Assembly: GCA_001800515.1 (NCBI GenBank)
Contig: MGVN01000090.1
Location: 1-8,747, forward strand
Direction of reading: 5' to 3'
Origin: Elusimicrobia bacterium RIFOXYB2_FULL_49_7
GTDB lineage: Bacteria; Fibrobacterota; OXYB2-FULL-49-7
DNA: 8,747 nucleotides
Part shown: positions 1 through 6,889 of the stretch, piece after piece
How the letters are laid out: every line of letters starts with the position of its first letter
Numbering within the stretch: position 1 is the first letter of the stretch
Position numbers and translations under genes: made by a program
The notes under the pieces: generated by a model
The model's input: only the letters and a program-made list of their open reading frames with translations
What the model was told of the DNA's origin: nothing
The model's database searches: none

Positions 1-1
1 G

Positions 2-706
2 TATTTTTCGCAGGATCCGGTCTTCCGGCAATACCACCGGGATAAGCTCACCTTCAGCCTGTGGTATGCTTTCTCTGAGAATTTTCTGCTCCCGTTCTCT
101 CATGACGAAGTCACGCAGGGCAAGGGATCCCTTGTCGGCAAGATGCCGGGCGACGAGTGGCAGCGGTTCGCCAACCTCAGGGCGCTCATCGGCTATATGT
201 ACGGCCATCCGGGGAAAAAGCTTCTGTTCATGGGCGCAGAATTCGGGCAGGTGCGCGAATGGCACCATGACGAAAGCCTCGAGTGGCATGTGCTGCAGTT
301 CCCTCTGCATAAAGGCGTTCAGCGCTGGGTGCAGGATATCAACCGCCTCTATAAAAACGAGCCTGCCCTCTACGAACGGGATTTCAGCTGGGATGGTTTT
401 GAATGGATCGATTTCCACGACAACGCGCAGAGCGTGCTCAGCTTTATAAGGAAAGCGCCGAACGGAGACATCATTCTCTGCGTGGGCAACTTGACCCCTC
501 AACCGCGTTATAACTACCGCGTGGGTGTTCCCCGGGGCGGGCGATGGGAAGAAATGCTCAATAGCGACGCGGCGGTATACGGCGGCGCGGGGCACGGCAA
601 CTGCGGCGGTTTCGACGCTGACCAGTGGCCTGTCCATAGCCAACCCTTCTCTCTTAACCTTACGCTTCCTCCATTGGGATTCATCTTCTTTAAGAGCAGA
701 GGCTGA
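2..706 (+). CDS. glgB: 1,4-alpha-glucan branching enzyme, C-terminal part (5' end outside window)
   Basis: The last 234 codons of a gene open at the window's left edge. GlgB is cytosolic and makes the alpha-1,6 branches of glycogen by cutting alpha-1,4 chains and transferring the piece. The visible part begins in the GH13 (beta/alpha)8 barrel. It includes DPVFRQYH, then LPFSHDEV, where the His-Asp pair is conserved GH13 region IV; by family knowledge this Asp is the transition-state stabiliser (Asp526 in the E. coli enzyme). The stretches MPGDEWQRFANLRA, GKKLLFMGAEFGQ and EWHHDESLEWH follow and are diagnostic of GlgB. The last 100 or so residues are the C-terminal all-beta domain. The nucleophile and acid/base regions lie upstream of the window. 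E. coli GlgB is about 730 residues, so roughly a third is present. The reading frame is intact and ends in TGA, with an intrinsic terminator about 70 bp downstream. No other glycogen gene is visible. Confidence 0.96.
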   Translation, partial: YFSQDPVFRQYHRDKLTFSLWYAFSENFLLPFSHDEVTQGKGSLVGKMPGDEWQRFANLRALIGYMYGHPGKKLLFMGAEFGQVREWHHDESLEWHVLQFPLHKGVQRWVQDINRLYKNEPALYERDFSWDGFEWIDFHDNAQSVLSFIRKAPNGDIILCVGNLTPQPRYNYRVGVPRGGRWEEMLNSDAAVYGGAGHGNCGGFDADQWPVHSQPFSLNLTLPPLGFIFFKSRG

Positions 707-774
707 CTGTTGCGGGGATACGTATGATGCGCGCCGCGCCTTCATCGGTGAACAATGCTGTTGGTAATAAAGGG

Positions 775-815
775 CCTGTTAACGTGTCCAACGTTCAACG
801 GGCTTTTTTTTCGGC
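775..815 (+). terminator. Intrinsic terminator downstream of glgB
   Basis: A stem pairs AAAG..CC.GTTAACGT with ACGTTCAACGGGCTTT, with two small bulges and a 5-base loop. It is followed by a run of eight T. It sits about 70 bp after the glgB stop, so it most likely ends the glycogen transcript. It lies only 14 bp before the preferred kinase start at 829 and inside the longer in-frame version of that gene starting at 724, which bears on start choice and possibly on regulation. Confidence 0.75.
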
Positions 816-828
816 CGTGGGAGAAAAA

Positions 829-3800
829 ATGACGTTGAGGAATAGGCATCCAGCTTTCTTTTTCCTTTTTCTGGCCCTTATTGCGGCATGGGCTATCATT
901 GATTTTTCTCATGTGCCTTTTTCTTCCTTCTCGTTGCGCTTTGTAATCACCCACCTTTCCCTGATAGGCCTTGTGTCCTGTGCATTCCTGTTCTTGTTCC
1001 ATGAACTTATTGCCCGGCAGCAAAATGTACTGCGGGCAGCAAAGGAAAACGAGGAACACTTTAGGGGCCTTTACGACGGTTCTCCCCTGGCATACCATTC
1101 GCTTGACAAGAACGGCAACCTCATGATCGTCAATAACGCCTGGCTCGCTATGCTCGGCTACGCGAAGGATGAGGTGGTCGGCAGGAATTTCGGCGATTTC
1201 CTTTCCGAAGGATCAAGGGCTCTTTTCAGACAGTGGTTTCCGAAGTTTAAGCAGATCGGACAGGTGAATAATGTCGAGTTCGAGATGGTGCGCAAAGACG
1301 CGGCCCGGTTCTTCGTTTCAGTAGACGGAAAGATCAGCCGTACTCCAGACGGTTCGTTCCTTCAGACCCATTGCGTGCTCCGCGAGATCACGGAGCAGAA
1401 AAAAAGAGATGACGCCTTGCGCGAAAGCGAAGCGCGTTACCGCCAGCTGTTTGAAACTTCCCGTGACGGCATCGCGGTCACTGACCTTCAGGGAAATTAC
1501 GTAGCATGCAACAAGGCGTATCTCGACCTCCTGGGCTACCACTCGCTCGACGCGCTCAAGAGCAAGTCGTACCGCGAGATCACGCCCGTGGAATACCATG
1601 GGATAGAAGAGAAGATCATTACAGAGCAGACGATCCCCCACGGCTATTGCGACGAGTATGAAAAAGAGTATTTTCACGCCTTCGGCGGAAGGATCCCGGT
1701 GAGCCTCAAAGCGTGGCTCCGCTACGATTCCGGCGGCAAACCTGTCGGCATGTGGGCTATCGTCAGGGACATAGCTGAACGCAAAACGATCGAACGGGCG
1801 CTCTTTGAGTCTGAGCGAAGGTTCAGAGAAGTGCTTGAGAACGTGCAGCTGCTCGCGCTCATGCTTGATAAGCAGGGGAATGTGCTTTTCTGCAATAAAT
1901 TCGCACTTGATACCCTTGGCCGCCCTGAAGACGAAGTGAGGGGCAGGAACTGGTTTCTTTCGTTCGTTCCCGCGGGGGAGGGTGCGCGTATCAAGGCTGA
2001 ATACGAGAAGCGCCTTGCCAAAGGCATGCTCCCCGGCCATTTTGAAAACGACATCATGAGCGCTGGGGGCGAAATTCGCTGCGTGAAGTGGAATATTACT
2101 CAATTGAAGAATGACAATGGCGATATCATAGGTTCTACGAGCATCGGCGAGGATATAACAGAGAGAAAGCGCAGCGAGGAAACACTGCGCAGAAGCGAGA
2201 TGAAATTCCGCAGTGTCGTTGAATCCGCTCCGTGGGGGATGCATTTCTATCAGCTTATGCCGGACGGAAGGCTTATATTCACCGGATATAACACTGCGGC
2301 AGATACTATTCTTGGGATCGCTCATGCCAGGATGGTGGGGAAAACCGTTGAAGAGGCTTTCCCCGGATTGAAAGGTACGGAAGGCCCGGCAGCCTATAAG
2401 AAGGTCGCCGCAGACGGCGGCAGCTGGCAGATAGACCAGAATGCCTATGATGCAGAGGGGATCTCCGGCATATATGAAGTGCGGGCATTTCAGATCTCTC
2501 GCGGACATGTGGTGGTTTCTTTTCTTGATATCAGTAAACGCAAGCAGGCCGAAGATGCGCTCCGCCTGAGCGAAGCGAAGTGGCGAAGTGTTATTGAGCA
2601 GTCCCTTGAGGGTGTGGTTCTCTCCGATGAGCAAGGCATGGTCATAGAGTGGAACAGCGCTATGGTCGCACTGACCGGCATACCGAAAGACGAAGCTCTG
2701 GGCAAGAAGCGTTGGGATGTGCAGTACGCGCATCTGAGCGATGAACAGAAAAAGAATATCTCGCCGGCGATGCTGAAAGCGATCCCTGAAGAGATACTGG
2801 GCGGCAGGCTGCCGAGCGACAGAGTGTACGAAAATACGTCTGTTTCCCGGGACGGGACGCGCAGGACAATTCAGTCCAGGGCATTCCCCATTCACAGTGA
2901 CACGGAAAAGTTCCTTTGCTCCGTCCTGCGCGATGTTACCGCGCTCAAACAGGCCGAAGAGGCGCTCCGGGAATCTGAAGTGCGTTACCGCATGGTGATA
3001 GACAATATTAACATGGGTATTCTGCTTCTCAATAAGAATAGGGAAGTGCTCGCCCTCAACCGCCAGGCAGCCGAGTGGCGGCAGCTCAAGGTGCAGCGGG
3101 AGCACCTCATATGCCACAGGGATCTGCTGATACCGGAGAGCGAACGTACCTGTCCCGACTGCCCTACAGCTATGACTTTTGTTGATGGTAAACCTCACGA
3201 AGCGGTGCGGGAAAAAGGCGAAGGGAAGGAGAAGCGCTACTTCCGCATCATCTCATATCCGTACCCCGCAGCTGACGGGTCGCTTTTTGCCGCTATTGTT
3301 ATTGAAGAAGATATCACTGAGAAAAAGAAGGCGGAGCAGGAAGTGCTGACGTATCAGGAAAAGCTGAAATCTTTATCGCTCGAGATAGCGCTCCTTGAAG
3401 AACGCGAACGGCGCAGGGTCGCTAATTACCTTCATGACCAGGTAAGCCAGTCACTGGTGATGGCGCTCATGCGGCTTTCCACGCTGCGCCAGGAAGCACC
3501 GGAAGCCATGGCTCTGGAATTGGATGCCCTGCACGAACTGGTTGGTCACAGCGTTGAGGACATCAGGTCCCTTACGTTCGAACTGAGCCCGCCGCTTCTC
3601 TATGATCTGGGCTACAAAGCAGCTGCCGAATGGCTGGCAGAACAGTTCCAGCAGCTCTACGGCATACCTATTGACGTCACCGCTGATAGTTCAGACGCTG
3701 CCGTCGATAACGAGGTGCGAGCCATCCTTTTTCGTGCGACGCGTGAAGTGTTGTTCAATACGGTCAAGCACGCGCAGGCAACACGAGCAAAGATCGCCGT

Positions 3801-4023
3801 CAGCGTTGATAAGAGCGTGATACGGGTGACGGTGGAAGATAATGGGAAGGGGTTTGATGCTGCGCGTCTGCTGGAGAACAAAAAAAATCGCGGTTACGGT
3901 TTGTTCAGCGTAAAAGAACAGCTCGCAAATCTTAACGGGAGCATGACTGTTACTTCGGCGCCTGGCAGCGGTACGCGCGTAGAGATGGCCGCTCCGCTGC
4001 GCATGAAGAGAGGGAGAGGGTAA
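829..4023 (+). CDS. Membrane-bound six-PAS sensor histidine kinase, NarL type (HisKA_3/HATPase_c)
   Basis: A 1064-residue sensor kinase. Two membrane segments (about 9-24 and 38-57) are separated by a loop of only about 13 residues, so sensing is probably cytoplasmic or at the membrane. Six PAS domains begin near residues 75, 202, 330, 458, 583 and 718. The five boundaries between them carry helical linkers of the ALRESE type, as in DDALRESEARYR and EDALRLSEAKWR. PAS6 carries Cys762-His763, a Cys775-Pro-Asp-Cys778-Pro pair and His790, a possible metal or redox site. The transmitter is HisKA_3: RRRVANYLHDQ with phospho-accepting His869. The ATPase domain has the N box (EVLFN, Asn977), G1 (DNGKG, Asp1004) and G2 (GYGLFSV, from Gly1022). 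ATG 829 is preferred because GGGAG lies 5 bases upstream and the hydrophobic N-terminus starts there. ATG 724 is in frame behind GGGGA, but its extra 35 residues run through a terminator. The partner is the response regulator two bases downstream. The ligand is unknown. Confidence 0.93.
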   Translation: MTLRNRHPAFFFLFLALIAAWAIIDFSHVPFSSFSLRFVITHLSLIGLVSCAFLFLFHELIARQQNVLRAAKENEEHFRGLYDGSPLAYHSLDKNGNLMIVNNAWLAMLGYAKDEVVGRNFGDFLSEGSRALFRQWFPKFKQIGQVNNVEFEMVRKDAARFFVSVDGKISRTPDGSFLQTHCVLREITEQKKRDDALRESEARYRQLFETSRDGIAVTDLQGNYVACNKAYLDLLGYHSLDALKSKSYREITPVEYHGIEEKIITEQTIPHGYCDEYEKEYFHAFGGRIPVSLKAWLRYDSGGKPVGMWAIVRDIAERKTIERALFESERRFREVLENVQLLALMLDKQGNVLFCNKFALDTLGRPEDEVRGRNWFLSFVPAGEGARIKAEYEKRLAKGMLPGHFENDIMSAGGEIRCVKWNITQLKNDNGDIIGSTSIGEDITERKRSEETLRRSEMKFRSVVESAPWGMHFYQLMPDGRLIFTGYNTAADTILGIAHARMVGKTVEEAFPGLKGTEGPAAYKKVAADGGSWQIDQNAYDAEGISGIYEVRAFQISRGHVVVSFLDISKRKQAEDALRLSEAKWRSVIEQSLEGVVLSDEQGMVIEWNSAMVALTGIPKDEALGKKRWDVQYAHLSDEQKKNISPAMLKAIPEEILGGRLPSDRVYENTSVSRDGTRRTIQSRAFPIHSDTEKFLCSVLRDVTALKQAEEALRESEVRYRMVIDNINMGILLLNKNREVLALNRQAAEWRQLKVQREHLICHRDLLIPESERTCPDCPTAMTFVDGKPHEAVREKGEGKEKRYFRIISYPYPAADGSLFAAIVIEEDITEKKKAEQEVLTYQEKLKSLSLEIALLEERERRRVANYLHDQVSQSLVMALMRLSTLRQEAPEAMALELDALHELVGHSVEDIRSLTFELSPPLLYDLGYKAAAEWLAEQFQQLYGIPIDVTADSSDAAVDNEVRAILFRATREVLFNTVKHAQATRAKIAVSVDKSVIRVTVEDNGKGFDAARLLENKKNRGYGLFSVKEQLANLNGSMTVTSAPGSGTRVEMAAPLRMKRGRG

Positions 4024-4025
4024 AC

Positions 4026-4679
4026 ATGAAGCTCAGGATTCTGCTGGCTGATGATCATAAGATCATCAGGGAGGGTATCAGGCACCTGATCGCAAAAGAG
4101 CGCGATATGGAGGTGGTAGGTGAGGCGGAAAACGGGCGCAGCGCTGTTGAACTGGCGAAGAAACTGGCGCCGGATATCATTCTGATGGATATTTCCATGC
4201 CAGTGATGAACGGTATTGAAGCGACGCGCGCTATCCTGGCAAAGAACGCGAAAGCGAAAGTCATCTGCCTCTCCATGTATGGTGACAAGCGTTTCCTCTC
4301 CGAGATGTTCTCGGCGGGCGCGTGCGGGTACCTGATGAAAGATTGTAAATTTGAAGAGATAGCCGCTGCCATACGGGCTGTCACCAGCGGACAGGTGTAT
4401 CTGGCGCCCCGTATCGCGGGCGGTATGGTAAAAGACTATCTTCTTCAGGCCTCCCGCGAGGAGACGCGGCTCCTGTCTTCCCTGACGCCGCGCGAGCGCG
4501 AAGTCCTGCAACTCATAGCTGAAGGAAAGACGACAAAGCAGATCGCAGTGTTATGCAAGGTAAGCATAAAAACGATCGAGACGCATCGCATCCGCATCAT
4601 GAAGAAACTGGAGATATACAATCTTCCCCAGCTCACCAAGTATGCCATCAGGGAGGGCATTACTTCTCTCGAAACGTAA
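4026..4679 (+). CDS. NarL/FixJ-family two-component response regulator (REC-LuxR HTH)
   Basis: A 217-residue DNA-binding regulator. The receiver domain (about 3-120) has the acidic pair Asp9/Asp10, the phospho-acceptor Asp55 in LMDISMP, the switch residue Ser83 and Lys105, so it looks fully functional. A linker leads to a LuxR/GerE helix-turn-helix (about 153-210) with the typical LTPREREVLQLIAEG and the recognition-helix stretch VSIKTIETHRIRIMKKL. Length and order are normal for the family. Its ATG lies two bases after the TAA of the six-PAS kinase, and its ribosome site (GAGAGGG) lies inside the kinase's last codons, so the two are translationally linked. HisKA_3 kinases usually pair with NarL-type regulators, so this is almost certainly the cognate partner. 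Target promoters cannot be read from the window. The nearest terminator is about 190 bp downstream. Confidence 0.96.
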   Translation: MKLRILLADDHKIIREGIRHLIAKERDMEVVGEAENGRSAVELAKKLAPDIILMDISMPVMNGIEATRAILAKNAKAKVICLSMYGDKRFLSEMFSAGACGYLMKDCKFEEIAAAIRAVTSGQVYLAPRIAGGMVKDYLLQASREETRLLSSLTPREREVLQLIAEGKTTKQIAVLCKVSIKTIETHRIRIMKKLEIYNLPQLTKYAIREGITSLET

Positions 4680-4734
4680 ATATTGTTGTTCATATGCGCC
4701 CAATCTGGACAGCATATTACGCTTGAGCCTTTGA

Positions 4735-4812
4735 CGTCATTCCGGTGAAAACCGGAATCCAGTCTCGCCGTTAGCTGCATTTGTCTTGATACCGGCTTCC
4801 GCCGGCATAACG
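4735..4812. repeat. Inverted pair of REP-like hairpin repeats
   Basis: Two 28-base units face each other (4735-4762, and 4785-4812 on the reverse strand), identical at 21 of 28 positions by hand alignment. The left unit forms a perfect 8-bp hairpin with a tetraloop: ATTCCGGT / GAAA / ACCGGAAT (4739-4758). The right unit forms ATACCGGC / TTCC / GCCGGCAT (4789-4808) with one A-C mismatch. Both follow a CGTCATNCCGG...CCGGAATCCAG-like pattern, and a related unit lies at 8673-8702. This resembles dispersed extragenic palindromes that sit between genes as head-to-head pairs. It lies in the 3' untranslated part of the kinase/regulator operon. Confidence 0.75.
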
Positions 4813-4869
4813 GCTAATGTGGACAGAAATGATTGTTGTACCAATGTGAATTTGTGTAATACAAAACGC

Positions 4870-4907
4870 AATCATCCGTCAGGTATTCCCTGATGGATGA
4901 TTTTTTT
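4870..4907 (+). terminator. Strong intrinsic terminator of the kinase/regulator operon
   Basis: A 14-bp stem pairs AATCATCCGTCAGG (4870-4883) with CCTGATGGATGATT (4889-4902), with one G-T wobble and a 5-base loop TATTC. It leads into seven consecutive T (4901-4907). It ends transcripts from the left about 190 bp after the response regulator stop. The next gene starts 62 bp downstream and so probably has its own promoter, though no convincing -35/-10 pair was found there. Confidence 0.88.
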
Positions 4908-4969
4908 GTTTTCTGTCATACTTGTAATGCTTCAGTTGTGGTAACGCTGCCGGCTCAGGAGTTCTATGT

Positions 4970-5800
4970 ATGTTCAACGCTGAACAGCTTGCAAGCGAAC
5001 GGGGCACTCTCGCGCAGTTCATCCGTTCGATGCAGAAGATACAGAAATACTTTGAAGTGGTCGATGTGCTGATCGTGGTGCTTAATCCTCAACGTGAAAT
5101 AGTGTTCATTAATAATCAGGGCTGCGCCATGCTGGGGTATAAGCTCGAAGAGCTGGCGGGAAAGAAATGGTTCTCCCTTTGCGTGCCCGAACGCCTGCAG
5201 GAAGGCGTGCGTGCCGTATTCGAGAAGCTGGTGAATGGCGACTGGAAACAGTACGAGCAGTTCGAGCATTGCGTCCTGACGCGTAATTATGAGGAAAAGC
5301 ATTTCGCCTGGCAGAACCTTCCCTTGAGGGATACAGAGGGAACTGTGGTGGGCGTGGTAAGCGTCGGACATGATATATCCCGCTTCAAGAAAACGGAAGA
5401 GGATCTCGCGAAATCACGGGATCATTACCTTGAGCTTTTTGAAGGCCTGCCCGTACTCATCTGGAAAGCGAATAGCTGCGGCAAACGCGATTTTTTCAAT
5501 TCTTCCTGGCTGAAATTCACCGGACGGCAGCTCTACGATGAAGCGCACGATGGCTGGCTCGTCGGGATGCATGAGCAGGACCGCGCGGCCTATGCCCTCT
5601 CCTTTACCACTTCGTTCGCGCAGCGCGCGCCTTTTCAGGTTTCCTACCGCCTTAAAAACACATCGGGACAGTACCGCTGGTTGCATGAAAGCGCCACTCC
5701 CTTCTACGGAGCGGACAGGGTTTTTAGCGGTTTTATCGGAGTATGCGTTGATGTGACCGAGGCAAGAATTCCGCGTACCCATGAGGAAAAGCCGGGCTAG
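4970..5800 (+). CDS. PAS-PAS sensor protein lacking transmitter; probable N-terminal remnant of a hybrid kinase
   Basis: A 276-residue cytosolic protein with no membrane segment. PAS1 spans about 28-141 (VLIVVLNPQREIVFINN ... VSVGHDISRFKKTEEDL). PAS2 spans about 151-265 (YLELFEGLPVLIWKANS ... GFIGVCVDVTE) and is of the type with a PAC-like QYRWLHESATP segment. The start is supported by AGGAG 8 bases before ATG 4970. In typical relatives the closing DVTE is followed by a helix and a HisKA domain. Here there are only 12 further unremarkable residues (ARIPRTHEEKPG) and a stop. No kinase, cyclase, HTH or other output is present, so alone it could only sense or dimerise. The next gene is a receiver protein in another frame whose leader looks like the end of an ATPase domain, so loss of the kinase core is the favoured explanation. 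A genuine stand-alone PAS adaptor is the alternative. Confidence 0.85.
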   Translation: MFNAEQLASERGTLAQFIRSMQKIQKYFEVVDVLIVVLNPQREIVFINNQGCAMLGYKLEELAGKKWFSLCVPERLQEGVRAVFEKLVNGDWKQYEQFEHCVLTRNYEEKHFAWQNLPLRDTEGTVVGVVSVGHDISRFKKTEEDLAKSRDHYLELFEGLPVLIWKANSCGKRDFFNSSWLKFTGRQLYDEAHDGWLVGMHEQDRAAYALSFTTSFAQRAPFQVSYRLKNTSGQYRWLHESATPFYGADRVFSGFIGVCVDVTEARIPRTHEEKPG

Positions 5801-5865
5801 TACTGGTCATTGTGAGGCAAGTTAATCGGCTCAAGCTGTATTCCTTGAGAGTAGGTGCATTATTT

Positions 5866-6333
5866 ATGATCGATCTTCCTCCCTCCCTGTCGCGCCCAAA
5901 GGGCACGCCTCGGGTGAATACCAAAAGGCATATGAAAACGGGGCGGCATGTATCGCTATCGGTTCTTGTTATTGATGATGAAGCCGCCCTCTGCGCATTG
6001 CTTACAAAGACTATCGAAAAGTCAGGTCACTCTGTTGATACTGCTTTGTCAGTAGACAAGTGTACCGCGCTGTTGATGAAGAAACGGTATGATATAGCGT
6101 TTCTCGATATACTCATGCCGGACGTGGATTGTGCCAGTATGCTCAAAGCGTTCTATCGCCTCTCGCCTCAAACAGCTATCGTGCTCATGTCAGACAAGTA
6201 TCTCAACGAATATGTCATGAAAGACCTTCTTGCCCGAGGCATCTGCGCATTCGTACAGAAACCGTTTACGGTAGGGATCATCAAGCATATCATTGAAACC
6301 TCCTGTCGGGGAAAAGGCAGAGACCGTGGCTGA
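5866..6333 (+). CDS. REC-only response regulator (stand-alone receiver), first of two
   Basis: A 155-residue protein whose only domain is a receiver (about 31-150). It has Asp37/Asp38 in VLVIDDE, phospho-acceptor Asp81 in AFLDILMP, Ser109 in IVLMS and Lys132 in FVQKPF, so phosphorylation should be possible. No output domain follows. ATG 5866 is preferred, with AGGTG 8 bases upstream. ATG 5932, nine residues before the VLVIDDE core, is possible but its AAAAGG is only 3 bases away. GTG 5812 would extend it by 18 residues without a clear ribosome site. The residues before the receiver, GALFMIDLPPS (starting upstream of 5866 in the same frame), resemble the closing strand of a HATPase_c domain as seen before REC in hybrid kinases. 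The gene lies 65 bp after the PAS-PAS gene and overlaps the next REC gene by 8 bp, so the three are probably co-transcribed. Stand-alone receivers act as phosphate shuttles or bind partner proteins; its partner is unknown. Confidence 0.85.
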   Translation: MIDLPPSLSRPKGTPRVNTKRHMKTGRHVSLSVLVIDDEAALCALLTKTIEKSGHSVDTALSVDKCTALLMKKRYDIAFLDILMPDVDCASMLKAFYRLSPQTAIVLMSDKYLNEYVMKDLLARGICAFVQKPFTVGIIKHIIETSCRGKGRDRG

Positions 6334-6748
6334 TAGAGACGTCCTCATCATTGACGATGAAGCTTCTGTCGGCGAATTGCTCGAACAGTACAGTATGCAA
6401 TATGGGTGGCGCGCTGAAAGTGCTGTTTCTCAATATGACGGTCTTGATATGCTCGCCCGCAACCACCACGATCTCGTGTTCCTCGATATTGTTATGCCGG
6501 GCATGAATGTCCTCGATATGATCAGTAGAATACGCGAGATTTCCGTAGGGTCGGAAATTATCCTTATGTCGGGCAGAATACATGATGAACGCTTCATCAG
6601 CGCAATAAAGATTCTGGGTATATACGGGTTCGTGAAAAAACCCTTCTCGATCGAAAACCTCAGTCACTTTCTTGCTGATGACATCCATGGCGGGAGAAGC
6701 ACCGGATCATCTAATCCGAGAAAAGATGATTTGAAACTAAAAGAGTAA
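6326..6748 (+). CDS. REC-only response regulator (stand-alone receiver), second of two
   Basis: A 140-residue single-domain receiver. It has Asp10/Asp11 in VLIIDDE, phospho-acceptor Asp54 in LVFLDIVMPG, Ser82 in IILMSG and Lys105 in FVKKPF, so all functional positions are present. After the receiver there is only a short polar tail rich in Lys, Asp and Ser. GTG 6326 is chosen because it gives the usual short lead (MADRDVLIIDDE) and has GGAAAAGG about 8 bases upstream. A TTG start at 6293 would add 11 residues. The gene overlaps the end of the preceding receiver gene by 8 bp in another frame, which suggests translational coupling. The two receivers share FLDI-MP, I-LMS and FV-KPF spacing but are clearly diverged, like tandem duplicates. 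A strong terminator follows 25 bp later. No dedicated kinase is visible. Confidence 0.9.
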   Translation: MADRDVLIIDDEASVGELLEQYSMQYGWRAESAVSQYDGLDMLARNHHDLVFLDIVMPGMNVLDMISRIREISVGSEIILMSGRIHDERFISAIKILGIYGFVKKPFSIENLSHFLADDIHGGRSTGSSNPRKDDLKLKE

Positions 6749-6773
6749 GAGATCTATAGAGTAGCGTAGCAGT

Positions 6774-6824
6774 AAACGAGAAGCCGCGACTTTGCCTCCC
6801 CAAAGATCGCGGCTTCTCGTTTTT
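6774..6824 (+). terminator. Very strong intrinsic terminator after the REC genes
   Basis: A perfect 16-bp stem pairs AAACGAGAAGCCGCGA (6774-6789) with TCGCGGCTTCTCGTTT (6807-6822). It is extended inward by CTTTG/CAAAG around a single bulged A, with a 6-base CCTCCC loop. The 3' arm runs into five T. It closes the PAS-PAS/REC/REC transcript, so the NtrC-type gene downstream must use its own promoter. The A-rich 5' flank is short, so function on the opposite strand is possible but weaker. Confidence 0.93.
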
Positions 6825-6889
6825 CTCATCATCATTCCTTTCTGTAGTTACCTTCCCGTATATCTCATGGAATTTCCTGTTTCACTCAT

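Noticed and set aside
66..449. A 127-codon plus-strand frame inside the glgB end
   Set aside because: It overlaps clear GlgB sequence in another frame, and its Ser/Arg-rich product is typical of an off-frame translation.
1318..3198. A 626-codon open frame on the minus strand opposite the six-PAS kinase
   Set aside because: It is a long antisense shadow of a high-confidence coding frame with recognisable PAS domains. The translated product has no domain signature, and long antisense frames are common opposite biased codons.
4735..4812. CRISPR-like repeat array
   Set aside because: There are only two units, in inverted orientation, each self-complementary, with a single 22-base gap and no spacer series.
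4680..4969. Possible sigma54-type (GG-GC) or clear sigma70 promoter before the PAS-PAS gene
   Set aside because: No GG-N10-GC pair with the usual flanks and no well-spaced -35/-10 hexamers were found. TTGTAC and TAATAC occur, but only 15 bases apart and upstream of the terminator.
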